In this document: piece after piece, positions 1 to 8,994 of the stretch
Numbering within the stretch: the first letter of the stretch is position 1
Layout of the letters: the number at the start of each line of letters is the position of its first letter
DNA from: Prauserella flavalba
GTDB lineage: Bacteria > Actinomycetota > Actinomycetes > Mycobacteriales > Pseudonocardiaceae
Assembly: GCF_003202235.1 (NCBI RefSeq)
Contig: NZ_MASU01000002.1
Span: 124,001 to 188,000, forward strand
Reading direction: 5' to 3'
Length of the DNA stretch: 64,000 nt
Made by a program: the position numbers and the translations under genes
The notes under the pieces: model-generated
Told to the model about the DNA's origin: nothing
The model's input: only the letters and a program-made list of their open reading frames with translations
The model's database searches: none

Positions 1-337
1 CCGGCAGCGACGCGAAGCCGGTCTCCACCACGACGAGCCGTGTGCCGCCCGCCTCCTCGGTGAGCGTGAACTCCACGAGCGTCGAGTTGCCGTCCTCGGG
101 CTCCGCTCCGGGGAACGCGCTGGCCCAGCGGTAGGCGAGGAAGTGGTGCGGCTCTGCCCGTTCGATGCGAATGGGGAAGTCGCCCCACTCCTTGCTTCGG
201 GCGACGAACGTCTCGCCGGTGCGCGGTTCGACGTCCCTGCCCTCGTCGGCGACCCAGAAGAAGCCGGTCAGGTGCGCCCACACGCGCTCGCGCGGGGCGG
301 CGATCAGGACGTCGCGTTCGATGCGGTCCGGGTTCAT
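1..337 (-). CDS. SRPBCC / AHSA1-type ligand-binding protein, C-terminus cut by window edge
   Basis: The visible part begins [20 protein letters not shown] and includes a [17 protein letters not shown] stretch and an ETGFASLP tail, the usual pattern of the activator-of-Hsp90-ATPase-like (AHSA1/SRPBCC) family: small helix-grip proteins that bind hydrophobic ligands. The ATG at 337 is preceded by a strong AGGGAGGA ribosome site, which fixes the start. The gene continues past the left edge, so its length is unknown. Genes of this family are often co-transcribed with an ArsR-type repressor; none is visible here, but two perfect palindromes lie just upstream and could be its operator. Family assignment is fairly sure; the ligand and role are not known. 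Confidence 0.8.
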   Translation of the reverse strand, partial: MNPDRIERDVLIAAPRERVWAHLTGFFWVADEGRDVEPRTGETFVARSKEWGDFPIRIERAEPHHFLAYRWASAFPGAEPEDGNSTLVEFTLTEEAGGTRLVVVETGFASLP

Positions 338-356
338 GGGAGTCCTCCCTCGTAGG

Positions 357-408
357 TGCAACCACAGGGTTGCACGACGACCCAGGATAGTGCAACCCGT
401 CGGTTGCA
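357..408. promoter_or_regulatory. Two identical-arm 18-bp palindromes, probable repressor operator
   Basis: Positions 357-374 and 391-408 are both perfect palindromes with the same 7-base arms (TGCAACC / GGTTGCA) around different 4-base centres (ACAG and CGTC). Their starts are 34 bp apart, about three helical turns. They lie between the divergent AHSA1-type gene (start 337) and serS (start 435), so they probably overlap the AHSA1 promoter. Identical arms with different centres indicate selection for protein binding. An ArsR-family repressor is the likeliest binder, because AHSA1-type genes are commonly paired with one; that is inference. Confidence 0.7.
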
Positions 409-434
409 GTTGTGGGCCGACTACCCTCGTCACC

Positions 435-1703
435 GTGATTGACCCCAGGACTCTGCGCGAAGACCCGGACGTGGTGCGCGCCTCGCAGCGCGCCCGCGGC
501 GAAGACGAGGGCACCGTCGACAAGCTGCTCTCCCTCGACGCCGAGCGCAGGTCCTCCATCGCCACCGCCGACCAGCTCCGCGCCGAGCAGAAGCAGCTCG
601 GCAAGCAGATCGGCAAGGCGAAGGGCGACGAGCGCGAGGCCCTGCTCGCCAAGGGCAAGGAGCTGGCCGCGAAGGTCAAGGCCGCCGAGGCCGAGCAGAC
701 GCGCGCGAGCGGCGAGTTCGACGAACTGCACCGGCGCCTGCCCAACCTCGTGCTGCCCGGCGTGCCCGAGGGCGGTGAGGACGACTACGTCGTGCTCAAG
801 CACGTCGGCACGCCGAGGGAGTTCGACTTCACCCCGCGCGACCACCTCGACCTCGGCGAGCGGCTCGGCGCGATCGACACCGAGCGCGGCGCCAAGGTGT
901 CGGGCGCGCGGTTCTACTTCCTCACCGGCCTCGGCGCCCAGCTGCAGCTCGCGCTGCTCAACATGGCCGCCGCGCAGGCCACCGCCAACGGCTTCCAGCT
1001 CATGATCCCGCCCGTGCTCGTGCGGCCGGAGATCATGGCGGGCACCGGTTTCCTCGGCGCGCACTCGTCGGAGGTCTACCGGCTCGAGGAGGACGACCTC
1101 TACCTGGTCGGCACGTCGGAGGTGCCGCTCGCCGGCTACCACTCCGACGAGATCATCGACCTCACCAAGGGCCCGCGCCGCTACGCGGGCTGGTCGACGT
1201 GCTTCCGGCGCGAGGCGGGCTCGTACGGCAAGGACACGCGCGGCATCATCCGCGTGCACCAGTTCGACAAGATCGAGATGTTCGTCTTCTGCCGTCCCGA
1301 GGAGGCCGAGCACGAGCACGAGCGCCTGCTCGCGTGGGAAGAGGAGATGCTCGCCAAGATCGAGGTGCCGTACCGGGTGATCGACACCGCGGCCGGTGAC
1401 CTCGGCACGAGCGCCGCGCGCAAGTACGACTGCGAGGCGTGGGTGCCCACCCAGCAGACCTACCGGGAGCTGACCTCCACGTCGAACTGCACGACGTTCC
1501 AGGCGAGGCGGCTCGGCGTGCGCTACCGCGACGCGAACGGCCGCCCGCAGACCGCTGCCACGCTCAACGGCACGCTCGCCACCACGCGGTGGATGGTGGC
1601 GATCCTGGAGAACCACCAGCTCGAGGACGGTTCGGTGCGGGTGCCCGAGGCGCTGCGGCCGTTCCTAGGCGGCAGGGACGTCCTCGTCCCGCCCGGCGAA
1701 TAG
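435..1703 (+). CDS. serS: Seryl-tRNA synthetase
   Basis: Charges tRNA-Ser with serine in the cytoplasm (class II synthetase). The protein of 422 residues has the usual length. An N-terminal helical arm that grips the tRNA long variable arm (about residues 30-105, Lys/Glu/Ala-rich) is followed by the catalytic core with class II motif 2 ([15 protein letters not shown]) and motif 3 ([18 protein letters not shown]). The start is the GTG giving [12 protein letters not shown], the conserved N-terminus; the frame stays open upstream but that part is not SerRS-like. Its 3' end overlaps the convergent racemase-like gene by 39 bp. A tRNA-Ser(UGA) substrate is encoded at 52331. Confidence 0.97.
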   Translation: MIDPRTLREDPDVVRASQRARGEDEGTVDKLLSLDAERRSSIATADQLRAEQKQLGKQIGKAKGDEREALLAKGKELAAKVKAAEAEQTRASGEFDELHRRLPNLVLPGVPEGGEDDYVVLKHVGTPREFDFTPRDHLDLGERLGAIDTERGAKVSGARFYFLTGLGAQLQLALLNMAAAQATANGFQLMIPPVLVRPEIMAGTGFLGAHSSEVYRLEEDDLYLVGTSEVPLAGYHSDEIIDLTKGPRRYAGWSTCFRREAGSYGKDTRGIIRVHQFDKIEMFVFCRPEEAEHEHERLLAWEEEMLAKIEVPYRVIDTAAGDLGTSAARKYDCEAWVPTQQTYRELTSTSNCTTFQARRLGVRYRDANGRPQTAATLNGTLATTRWMVAILENHQLEDGSVRVPEALRPFLGGRDVLVPPGE

Positions 1704-2423
1704 CCTGCCGGGGGCGGCGAACCCGGTGACCCTGGCGGCGCGCAGCGCTGCCCACATGGTCACCTGGTTCGCCGTCAGCACCGGGATGCCGAGGTGGCGC
1801 TCCAGCGGCTCGATCAGGTCGTAGGTCGGCACGTTGGTGCAGCTGACGAACAGCGCGTCGGCACCGGTCGGATCCACTCCGGCCACCGCCCGCAGAACGT
1901 CCGAATAGGACATCTTCCAGATGTCGCCGAGCAGGCCGAGCCCGAAGCTCGCGCACGTCGAGTAGCCGAACTCGGCGAGGTAGTCGAGCAGTCGCCCGGT
2001 CACATCGTCCACATAGGGCGTGATCACGGCGACCTTGCGCACGCGCAGTTGCTCCAGTGCCGCGACGAGCGCGCCGGAGGTGGTGACGGCCGAGGGAGCG
2101 CCCGCGTCGAGCATCGCCGCGACGAGCGCGGCCTCACCCGCCGCACCGTCGACGAAGCTGCCCGAGGTGCACGCGTAGGCCACGGCCCTGGGCTCCGGCG
2201 CCAGTACATCCCTGGTCGCCCTGCGGACTCCGTGCGGGTTGCCGAGCGCGGAGGCGAGCTGCACGGTCACCGGCTCCGGCAGGTACGGCAGGCGCGTGGT
2301 GTGCAGGCCGACGTGGTCGGGAAGCCAGCGCCACAGCTCCCGGTCCAGCGCGAAGTCGAACGGGGCCACCAGCCCGATCCCCGTCGGTTCCGGCAGCCGG
2401 GCCACCTCGGATTCCTCGATCAC
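1665..2423 (-). CDS. Asp/Glu racemase-fold enzyme, maleate isomerase / arylmalonate decarboxylase type
   Basis: A 252-residue protein with the two-cysteine layout of the Asp/Glu/hydantoin racemase superfamily: the first catalytic cysteine lies in AYACTSGSF (about residue 84) and the second in [18 protein letters not shown] (about residue 193). The N-terminal [18 protein letters not shown] and the [13 protein letters not shown] segment fit the maleate cis-trans isomerase / arylmalonate decarboxylase branch better than glutamate racemase, which would have a longer N-terminal region. The substrate cannot be told from sequence. Start is a GTG at 2423 without a strong ribosome site. It is convergent with serS and overlaps its end. 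Confidence 0.75.
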   Translation of the reverse strand: MIEESEVARLPEPTGIGLVAPFDFALDRELWRWLPDHVGLHTTRLPYLPEPVTVQLASALGNPHGVRRATRDVLAPEPRAVAYACTSGSFVDGAAGEAALVAAMLDAGAPSAVTTSGALVAALEQLRVRKVAVITPYVDDVTGRLLDYLAEFGYSTCASFGLGLLGDIWKMSYSDVLRAVAGVDPTGADALFVSCTNVPTYDLIEPLERHLGIPVLTANQVTMWAALRAARVTGFAAPGRLFAGRDEDVPAA

Positions 2424-2582
2424 GGACCCAAGGTAGGTTCCGCGCGCGGGCGCGAAGGCCGCCTGTGGCGAAGCTTCACCGGCGGGAAATGCGATGTAAC
2501 CCGCACGCCGCGAACGGCTTGATTACGCTGACACGCGTTAATCGGGCGGCAACAAAGCCGCGGTCGAACGGGGGAACCGATC

Positions 2583-3578
2583 TTGCGTGCGAAGGCCCTG
2601 GTCCTGCTGGCGGCGGGGGTCCTGCTCAGCTCGTGTGCCACGACGGTCGGCGGGACGGCGCAGCCCCTGGCGAACCCGCCGACGAGCGAGGACAAGGCCG
2701 CGGCAGGGGAGCCGTGCTCGCTGCTGACACCGGAGGAGTCGACCGCGCTGGGCCTGGTGGAGGAGGGCGAGTTCACGCCGGGCGAGCCCGCCCAGCTGAT
2801 GCCGCCGTCGTGCACCTGGGCTCAGGCCGATCCGATGTCCGATCTGGACTCGCTGACGGCCGGCTTCGAGACGGCGATCCCGCTGGTCGACTACATGGAC
2901 GGCGTCGAGCCGGAGCGCACGCTGGAGATCGGCGGGCTGGAGTGGGGCCACTACCCGGACCCGGTCACCGGCGGCTCGGTGTGCCTGCTCGCGACGGAGA
3001 TCTCCGAGACCTCCTTCGTGGTGCTGAGCACCAGCGACTTCAGCGACGAGTCCAAGGCGTGCGTGATGGCCGAGGCCGCCGCGCCGTACGTGTCGGCGCA
3101 CCTGCCGGGCGGCGAGCCCGCACCCGAGCCGACGCCCTCGCGGGAGCCGGAGCCGAGCCCGCTCGCCTCGGTGGACGCGTGCACGCTGCTCAAGCCCGAG
3201 CAGGCCGAGCAGCTCGGTTTCAGCGGGGCGGCCGAGCCGCTGGACGGCTCCGAACAGGACGGCATCCCGCCGGGATGTCAGTGGCAGGACACCGACGGCG
3301 AGCAGGGCGTCAAGGCGCTCGACCTGTACGCGGGCGACCGGCCCGCACAGGAGTGGCCGTACGCCGACCAGCAGGGCGAGTCCATCGAGGCGGGCGGCAG
3401 GACGTGGACCCTTTTCCCCGGTCCCGGCGGCATGGAGGTCAACTGCCAGGCGACGCTCAGCTTCACCGAGACGTCGTCGGTGATGCTCACCAGCGGCAAC
3501 CTCGACGATCCGAAGAAGGCGTGCGACCAGGTGCGGGCGGCGATTCCGCTGGTCACGGGCAACCTCCCGGCGAGCTGA
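2583..3578 (+). CDS. Secreted lipoprotein with two DUF3558-like domains
   Basis: A 331-residue protein starting with a lipoprotein signal (MRAKALVLLAAGVLLSSC, lipobox LSSC with Cys18), so it should be anchored on the outer face of the membrane. Two related halves follow, each starting with PCSLL/ACTLL and containing paired cysteines and a late KAC motif (about residues 45-165 and 195-330), joined by a Pro/Glu-rich linker (PEPTPSREPEPSP). This is the DUF3558 pattern, here duplicated; a single-domain relative lies at 29745. The start is TTG at 2583 after GGGGGA. No biochemical role is known for the family. It ends two bases before the GNAT gene, so the two are probably co-transcribed. Confidence 0.8.
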   Translation: MRAKALVLLAAGVLLSSCATTVGGTAQPLANPPTSEDKAAAGEPCSLLTPEESTALGLVEEGEFTPGEPAQLMPPSCTWAQADPMSDLDSLTAGFETAIPLVDYMDGVEPERTLEIGGLEWGHYPDPVTGGSVCLLATEISETSFVVLSTSDFSDESKACVMAEAAAPYVSAHLPGGEPAPEPTPSREPEPSPLASVDACTLLKPEQAEQLGFSGAAEPLDGSEQDGIPPGCQWQDTDGEQGVKALDLYAGDRPAQEWPYADQQGESIEAGGRTWTLFPGPGGMEVNCQATLSFTETSSVMLTSGNLDDPKKACDQVRAAIPLVTGNLPAS

Positions 3579-3580
3579 CG

Positions 3581-4099
3581 GTGCTGATCCGCCGCGAGAC
3601 CCCCGCCGACGTCGACGCCATCCGGGCCGTGCACGTTGCCGCGTTCGCCCCGACGACCGAAGGGGACGCCGAGCCGGTGGAGGCAGGGCTGGTCGACGCG
3701 CTGCGGGCGTCCACCGAGTGGCTGCCGTCGCTGTCGCTGGTCGCGACCGATGACGGCGAGGTGATCGGGCACGTCGTGTGCACGAGGGCGTGGGTCGCGG
3801 GGCGCCCCGCGCTCGGCCTCGGACCACTCGGCGTGCTGCCAGGGCATCAGGCGAAGGGCGCCGGGTCGGCGTTGATGCACGCCGTGCTCGGTGCGGCCGA
3901 CGCGCTGGGCGAGCCGCTCGTGGCGCTGCTCGGCCACACCGGCTACTACCCGCGCTTCGGCTTCCGCCCTGGCACCGAGCTCGGCGTGCGTGCTCCCGAC
4001 CCGGCGTGGGGCGCGCACTTCCAGGTCCGCCCGCTCGGTGCCTACGACCCCACGCTGCGCGGCGAGTTTCGCTACGCCAAGCCCTTCCGCGACCTATAA
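3581..4099 (+). CDS. GNAT-family N-acetyltransferase (YhbS-like)
   Basis: A 172-residue GNAT protein starting at GTG 3581, two bases after the DUF3558 lipoprotein stop. Acetyl-CoA binding motif A is visible as LGVLPGHQAKGAGSALM (about residues 83-100), and LLGHTGYYPRFGFRPG matches the YhbS/COG3153 subgroup. The acceptor is unknown. It is the last gene before a 53-bp palindrome that separates it from the convergent MFS gene. The frame is open far upstream through the lipoprotein gene, but that part is out-of-frame noise. Confidence 0.85.
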   Translation: MLIRRETPADVDAIRAVHVAAFAPTTEGDAEPVEAGLVDALRASTEWLPSLSLVATDDGEVIGHVVCTRAWVAGRPALGLGPLGVLPGHQAKGAGSALMHAVLGAADALGEPLVALLGHTGYYPRFGFRPGTELGVRAPDPAWGAHFQVRPLGAYDPTLRGEFRYAKPFRDL

Positions 4100-4115
4100 C
4101 CCGACCCGACCGACC

Positions 4116-4168
4116 GCAGTGAAGGCCACCTTGCCTGCGTTCAACGCAGGCAAGGTGGCCTTCACTGC
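4116..4168. repeat. 53-bp perfect palindrome, family A, copy 1 (bidirectional terminator position)
   Basis: Two 25-base arms flank a 3-base TCA centre with no mismatch. The left arm begins GCAGTGAAGGCCACCTTGCC and ends TGCGT. It fills the gap between the convergent GNAT and MFS genes and would form a very stable hairpin in either transcript. Four more copies with the same 53-bp layout lie at 18014, 23195, 46706 and 60457, so it is a dispersed element probably used as a two-way terminator. Confidence 0.9.
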
Positions 4169-4174
4169 ATGTAG

Positions 4175-5728
4175 CTAGGCGGCCACGTGGTCGCTCGCCG
4201 GCTCCGGTTTGGCGGAGGTCGGGGGGACGTGGCGCAGCAGCACGGCCGCGAACAGCGCGACCCCGGCGAGGATGAGGGCGCCGATGATCGACGTGGTGTG
4301 CATGCCCGAGACGAACGCCTGGTGCGCGGTGTCCACCAGCCGCGCGCCCTCTTCGCCGGGCAGCTGCCCCGCGACGGCGACCGCGCCGCCGAGGGTGTCC
4401 TGCGCCGCGTCGGCCACCTCCGGCGGCAGGCCCTGCGGCGCGGTGTCCGCGAACTCCGCGCGGTAGGCCGCCACGCCCACGCTCCCCAGCACGGCGAGCC
4501 CGAGCGCACCGCCGAACTCCGTGCCCGTCTCCGACATCGCCGACGCGCTGCCCGCCCGCTCCGGTGGCGCGCTCGCCACCACGAGATCCGTCGCCAGCGC
4601 GGCCACGGAGCCGACACCCGCCGCGATCAGCCCGGCGCCGAGCACGATCGTCGCGAGCCCCGACTCCACGCCGGTCTGGGTCACCAGCGCGAACCCGCCC
4701 GCGGCCACCAGCAGACCCACGGGGATGATCACGCCTGGCCGGACGAAGCGCACGAGCACGGCGGCGAGCGTCGTGCCGATGATCATGCCGCCGAAGCTCG
4801 GGGCGGTCCACAGCGCGGCCTCCAGCGGCCGCATGCCGAGCACCACCTGGAGGTACTGCGCCGCCACCATGCTGAGCCCCATCACGGAGAAGATCGCGAA
4901 CAGCGCGGTGACGATCGCCGCGCCGAACTCCTTGCGCTGGAACAGGCTCACGTCGATCATCGGGTGCTCGATCCGCCGCTGCCGCAGCACGAACAGCACG
5001 CCGACGAGCAGACCGGCCACAATGGACACCGCGGCGACCCAGTCGGCACCGTGCTCGGCGATGCGCTTGACCCCGTTGATCACCGGCAGCACGGTCGCCA
5101 GCGACAGCACCGCGCTCAGCAGGTCGAACTTCCCCGGCTGGTGGTGCCGGTACTCGGGCAGCAGGATCGGCCCCAGCACGAGCAGCAGCACCATCGCGGG
5201 CACGTTGATGAGGAACACCGAGCCCCACCAGAAATGCTCGAGCAGGAAGCCGCCCAGGATCGGACCGAGCACGCCGCCGCCAGCGAAACCGGCCGTCCAC
5301 AGTGAGATCGCCAGCGTCCGCTGCTTGGCGTCGTGGAACATGTTGCGGATCAGGGACAGAGTGGACGGTGCCAGGGTCGCGCCGCCGACGCCGAGGAGCG
5401 CGCGGGCGGCGATCAACAGCTCCGGGTTGGGCGCGTAGGCCGACAGCACCGACGCCGAGCCGAACGCGAGCGCGCCGATCAGCAGCAGCCTGCGGCGCCC
5501 GATCCGGTCGCCGAGCGAACCCATCGTGATGAGCAGCCCGGCGAGCAGGAAGCCGTAGATGTCGACGATCCACAGCTGTTGCGCACTGGTCGGTTCGAGG
5601 TCGGCCGACAGGAACGGCAGTGCGAAGAACAGCACCGACAGGTCCATCGACACCAGCAGGCTCGGTAGCAGCAGCACCCCGAGGCCGAGCCACTCGCGGG
5701 CACCCGCTTTCGCGGAGATCTCCTTCAT
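4175..5728 (-). CDS. MFS drug-efflux transporter, DHA2 (EmrB/QacA) family, 14 TM
   Basis: A 517-residue integral membrane protein with about 14 hydrophobic segments. MFS motif A appears as GSLGDRIGRRRLLLIGA after TM2 (about residues 75-92), and the N-terminal ARALLGVGGATLAPSTLSLI is typical of DHA2 proton-drug antiporters. It probably exports amphipathic drugs or an endogenous secondary metabolite in exchange for protons. The next gene upstream on the same strand is a SARP-type regulator separated by a strong palindrome, so regulation by it is possible but not shown. Substrate unknown. ATG start at 5728 has only a weak ribosome site. Confidence 0.88.
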   Translation of the reverse strand: MKEISAKAGAREWLGLGVLLLPSLLVSMDLSVLFFALPFLSADLEPTSAQQLWIVDIYGFLLAGLLITMGSLGDRIGRRRLLLIGALAFGSASVLSAYAPNPELLIAARALLGVGGATLAPSTLSLIRNMFHDAKQRTLAISLWTAGFAGGGVLGPILGGFLLEHFWWGSVFLINVPAMVLLLVLGPILLPEYRHHQPGKFDLLSAVLSLATVLPVINGVKRIAEHGADWVAAVSIVAGLLVGVLFVLRQRRIEHPMIDVSLFQRKEFGAAIVTALFAIFSVMGLSMVAAQYLQVVLGMRPLEAALWTAPSFGGMIIGTTLAAVLVRFVRPGVIIPVGLLVAAGGFALVTQTGVESGLATIVLGAGLIAAGVGSVAALATDLVVASAPPERAGSASAMSETGTEFGGALGLAVLGSVGVAAYRAEFADTAPQGLPPEVADAAQDTLGGAVAVAGQLPGEEGARLVDTAHQAFVSGMHTTSIIGALILAGVALFAAVLLRHVPPTSAKPEPASDHVAA

Positions 5729-5777
5729 GCCGCCAGCGTGCGGACCCTCGCTGACCGTTCCCGCACCGAACGCTGAC

Positions 5778-5832
5778 GGTGAGCAAGGGAGCTTTGCTCT
5801 CGTTTTACGGCAGTAAAGCTCCCTTGCTCACC
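5778..5832. repeat. 55-bp palindrome, family B, intergenic copy (likely terminator of the SARP gene)
   Basis: Arms of 18 bases (GGTGAGCAAGGGAGCTTT at 5778-5795, matched at 5815-5832) flank a 19-base centre. It lies 10 bp past the stop of the SARP gene and 50 bp before the MFS start, both on the minus strand, so it is placed to end transcription of the regulator. The inner GAGCAAGGGAGCTTT unit reappears inside pseG (43637-43685), which makes this a repeat family distinct from family A. Confidence 0.85.
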
Positions 5833-5842
5833 CGGACCTGGG

Positions 5843-8800
5843 TCAGGGAGCGGGCGGGGCCAGCCCCGCGAGCCTCAGCGCGTCGTCCTTGGTCAGCGCC
5901 TCGCCCTCGGCGTACGCGGCCGCGTAGGCGGCCTCCCCGAGCACCGCGCTCGCACCCGCCGCCACCCGCGCCACGTCGGGATCGCCCACCATCGCGGTGC
6001 CGCGCACGGCCGCTCCCGCGCCGAGCAGCCTGGCCGCCGCCTCGGCCTCGCCGTCCAGGAGCGCGACCCCCGCGAGCCCCTCGATCGCCAGCGCCGTCAC
6101 CAGCAGGTCGGCGCGGCCGAGACCGGAGAGCGCGGCCTCGCGGTAGCGGTCGCGCGCACCCTCGCCGTCGCCCTTCACCTCGGCGATCCGGCCCAGCGTC
6201 ACGGTCACGTAGGCCCGCACCTCGTCGTAGCCGAACAGGCCGCTCGGGCACTCCGCCAGCGCCTGCTCGCCGAAGTGTTCGGCCTTCACCAGGTCGCCGG
6301 AAAGCCGCGCCACGTCACCGAGCCCGCGCCACGCCGACGCTGTGATCTCGCGCGTGCCGAGCCTGCGGCCCAGCAGCGCCGCGTCGGTGAAGTCCGCCTC
6401 GGCCGACTCCAGCGAGCCCGCCCGCAACCGCGCCTCCGCCCGCAGGCACAGCATCTCGCCGCGGTCCTCCAGCGCGTCGAGCTGACCGGCCAGCTCCAAC
6501 GCCTCGCCGAACAGCCGCACCGCCTCCTCGTGCTCGCCCTGCCACCCGGTGAGCCTGGCGAGCTCGTTGAGCACGAGCGCCTGACCCCAGCGCTCGCCGA
6601 GCGCGCCGAACTGCTCCCGCGCCGTCGCGAAGTCGCGCCGGGCCTGCTCGGCCTGTCCCGAGTAGAGCAGCAGCATGCCCCAGCCGAACCGGTCGAGCGC
6701 CTGGCTCCAGCCGTCGGCGGAGCGGAAGATACTCAGCCGCAGCTTGTGGTCGATGGTGTCCTGGTGCGGGATGCCGTTCGCCGCGCCCCATAGCACCAGC
6801 AGAAACGGATGTCTCGGCGGCTTGCCGATCTGGTCGAAGGTGGCGAAGACCGCCTGCTGGTGTTCGGCAAGGCCCGGAGCACCTGGGTCGTCGAACGCGG
6901 CCGCGAACACGCACAGCGCGTACTCCTCGGCCAGCCCGGCGGGCGACCCCGGTTCGAGCACGCCGAGCAGCTCGCCCGCCAGCGCCGTCGCCTCGGCCCG
7001 CCGCCCCCGCAGCCAGAAGTACGGCAGCAGTTCGGCGAGCAGCCGCAGTGCCGTGGCGGTGTCGGCGCGGGTGGTCCAGCGCACCGCGGCGTGCAGGTCG
7101 TCGTGCTCGTCGTCCAGCCTGCGCAGCCACCCCAGCTGCGCCGCGGTCAGCAGGTGCCTGCCCGCCTCGGCGGCCAAGGCGAGGAAGTAGGTCGCGTGCG
7201 CATGGTGCAGGCGGTCCCGCTCGCCGGCCTCGGCCAGCCGCTCGGCGCCGAACGCGCGCACCGTCTCCAGCATGCGGTAGCGCCCGTCGGCGCCCAGTTC
7301 CACCAGTGACTTCTCGGCGAGGCTGCTCAGCACCTCGGGCACCTCGGCGGGATCCAGGCCGCACACCTGTTCAACGGCCTCGATCGTCGCCGCGCCGGAG
7401 AAGACCGTCAGCCGCCGGGCCAGCGCCCGTTCCTCGTCGTCGAGCAGGTCCCAGCTCCACTCCACCACCGCGCGCAACGTGCGGTGCCGGGGCGCCGCCG
7501 CCCTGCTGCCCCGCGACAGCAGGCGGAACCGGTCGTCCAGCCGCGCCGCGACCTCCTCGACCGGCAGCGACCGCACCCGCGCCGCCGCCAGCTCGATCGC
7601 CAGCGGCAGGCCGTCGAGCGCGCGGCAGATGTGCACCACGGCGCCCGCCCGCTCGGCGTCGACGGCGAAGCCGGGGGAGACCGCCGCCGCCCGCTCGGCG
7701 AACAGCCGCACCGCCGGGTACCCGAGCGCGTCGGCGGCCGCTGCGTCCGGCGGCGGCAACGCCAGCTGCGGCACCGGGCACAGCGTCTCTCCCGTGATGC
7801 CGAGCGCCTCCCTGCTCGTGGCGAGTATCCGCAGGTCCGGGCAGCCCCGGAGCAGCTCACCGGCGAGCCCCGCGGCCGCCTCGACCAGGTGCTCGCAGTT
7901 GTCGAGCACGAGCAGCAGCTCCCGCTCGGCCAGCGCGTTGACCAGCCGCTCGGCGGCCGGGCTGCTGCCACGCAGGCGCGTCGCGATCGCGGCCTGGCGC
8001 AGACCGAGCGCGTCGAGCACGGCCTGCGCGGGGTCGTCACCGTCGTCGAGCGGAGCCAGCTCGACGAAGCAGACCTCGCCCCGGTAGGCGCGGGCCGCCT
8101 CGATCGCGAGCCGCGTCTTGCCGGTTCCGCCGGGGCCGGTGAGGGTGACCAGCCGCGAGTCGCCGAACAGGCCGGTGAGCCGGTCGAGCTCCGCCGTGCG
8201 GCCGACGAAGCTCGTGAACGGCTCTGGCACCCCGATCCGCCTCGGCAGCGGGGGCTGCTCGGCGCGCAACACGGCGAGGTGCGCCTGTGCCAGCTCCGGA
8301 GAGGGGTCGACGCCGAGCTCGTCGGCGAGGTGACGGCGGGCGTCGTCGAACGCGGCGAGCGCCTCCGGCCGCCTGCCCGCGGCGTGCAGCGCGTGCACGA
8401 GCAGCACCCGCAGCCGTTCCCGCAGCGGGTGCTCGGCCACGAGCCCGCGCAGCTCGGTCACCAGCGGCGCGGGATCGCCCAGCGCCAGCTCGGCCTCGAT
8501 CCGATCCTCCACGGCGGTCAGCCGCAGCTCGGCGAGGCGCGCGGCCGGTCCCTCGGCAAGCAGGGGCAGGTCGGCGAACACCGGGCCCCGCCACAACGCG
8601 AGCGCCTCACGCAGCAGCTTCCCGGCGGCGGCGTGCTCGTCGGCGGCGAGCGCGGCGCCGCCCTCGCGCGCCAGCCGCTCGAACCTCGCCGCGTCCACGT
8701 CGTCGGGCTCCACCGCGAGGCGGTAGCCGCCGGGGTGGCGTTCGACCAGGCCGGGCAGCGCCTGCCGCAGGCGGGAGACCTGCGACTGCAGCGCGTTGGC

Positions 8801-8977
8801 GGTGTTCGGGGGCGGCGACTCGCCGTAGATGCCGTCGACCAGCCGCTCCGTGCCGACCACGCGGCCGGGGTCGAGCAGCAGCAGGCCCAGCAGGGCACGG
8901 ACCTTCGGGCCGCCGACCGGGACCGGGACAGCACCGGGACCACGCACGTCGAGCGGACCCAGGATGCCGAAGCGCAT
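5843..8977 (-). CDS. SARP (AfsR/DnrI) transcriptional regulator with NB-ARC and TPR regions
   Basis: A 1044-residue regulator. The N-terminal winged-helix OmpR-like DNA-binding domain (MRFGILGPLDVRGPG, about residues 1-90) is followed by a bacterial transcriptional activation domain (about 95-235). An NB-ARC ATPase comes next, with P-loop VTLTGPGGTGKTRLAIEAAR and Walker B LLLVLDNCEHLVE, and then a long Ala/Leu/Arg-rich helical region with TPR-like character (about 600-1000). This is the AfsR/SARP activator architecture that controls secondary metabolism or efflux. The ATG at 8977 was chosen because MRFGILGPL is the conserved N-terminus; the frame remains open to 9409 but that part belongs to the neighbouring gene in another frame. 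Targets unknown; the MFS pump downstream is a candidate. Confidence 0.93.
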   Translation of the reverse strand: MRFGILGPLDVRGPGAVPVPVGGPKVRALLGLLLLDPGRVVGTERLVDGIYGESPPPNTANALQSQVSRLRQALPGLVERHPGGYRLAVEPDDVDAARFERLAREGGAALAADEHAAAGKLLREALALWRGPVFADLPLLAEGPAARLAELRLTAVEDRIEAELALGDPAPLVTELRGLVAEHPLRERLRVLLVHALHAAGRRPEALAAFDDARRHLADELGVDPSPELAQAHLAVLRAEQPPLPRRIGVPEPFTSFVGRTAELDRLTGLFGDSRLVTLTGPGGTGKTRLAIEAARAYRGEVCFVELAPLDDGDDPAQAVLDALGLRQAAIATRLRGSSPAAERLVNALAERELLLVLDNCEHLVEAAAGLAGELLRGCPDLRILATSREALGITGETLCPVPQLALPPPDAAAADALGYPAVRLFAERAAAVSPGFAVDAERAGAVVHICRALDGLPLAIELAAARVRSLPVEEVAARLDDRFRLLSRGSRAAAPRHRTLRAVVEWSWDLLDDEERALARRLTVFSGAATIEAVEQVCGLDPAEVPEVLSSLAEKSLVELGADGRYRMLETVRAFGAERLAEAGERDRLHHAHATYFLALAAEAGRHLLTAAQLGWLRRLDDEHDDLHAAVRWTTRADTATALRLLAELLPYFWLRGRRAEATALAGELLGVLEPGSPAGLAEEYALCVFAAAFDDPGAPGLAEHQQAVFATFDQIGKPPRHPFLLVLWGAANGIPHQDTIDHKLRLSIFRSADGWSQALDRFGWGMLLLYSGQAEQARRDFATAREQFGALGERWGQALVLNELARLTGWQGEHEEAVRLFGEALELAGQLDALEDRGEMLCLRAEARLRAGSLESAEADFTDAALLGRRLGTREITASAWRGLGDVARLSGDLVKAEHFGEQALAECPSGLFGYDEVRAYVTVTLGRIAEVKGDGEGARDRYREAALSGLGRADLLVTALAIEGLAGVALLDGEAEAAARLLGAGAAVRGTAMVGDPDVARVAAGASAVLGEAAYAAAYAEGEALTKDDALRLAGLAPPAP

Positions 8978-8994
8978 ACGCCGAGTATCCCGCT

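Noticed and set aside
165-434. Longer serS start
   Set aside because: The extension lies over the AHSA1 gene and its operator and does not resemble SerRS; GTG 435 gives the conserved N-terminus and usual length.
2538-5786. 1082-codon open frame on the minus strand
   Set aside because: It runs across the DUF3558, GNAT and MFS genes in another frame and has the Arg/Ala/Pro-rich composition of a GC-rich shadow frame.
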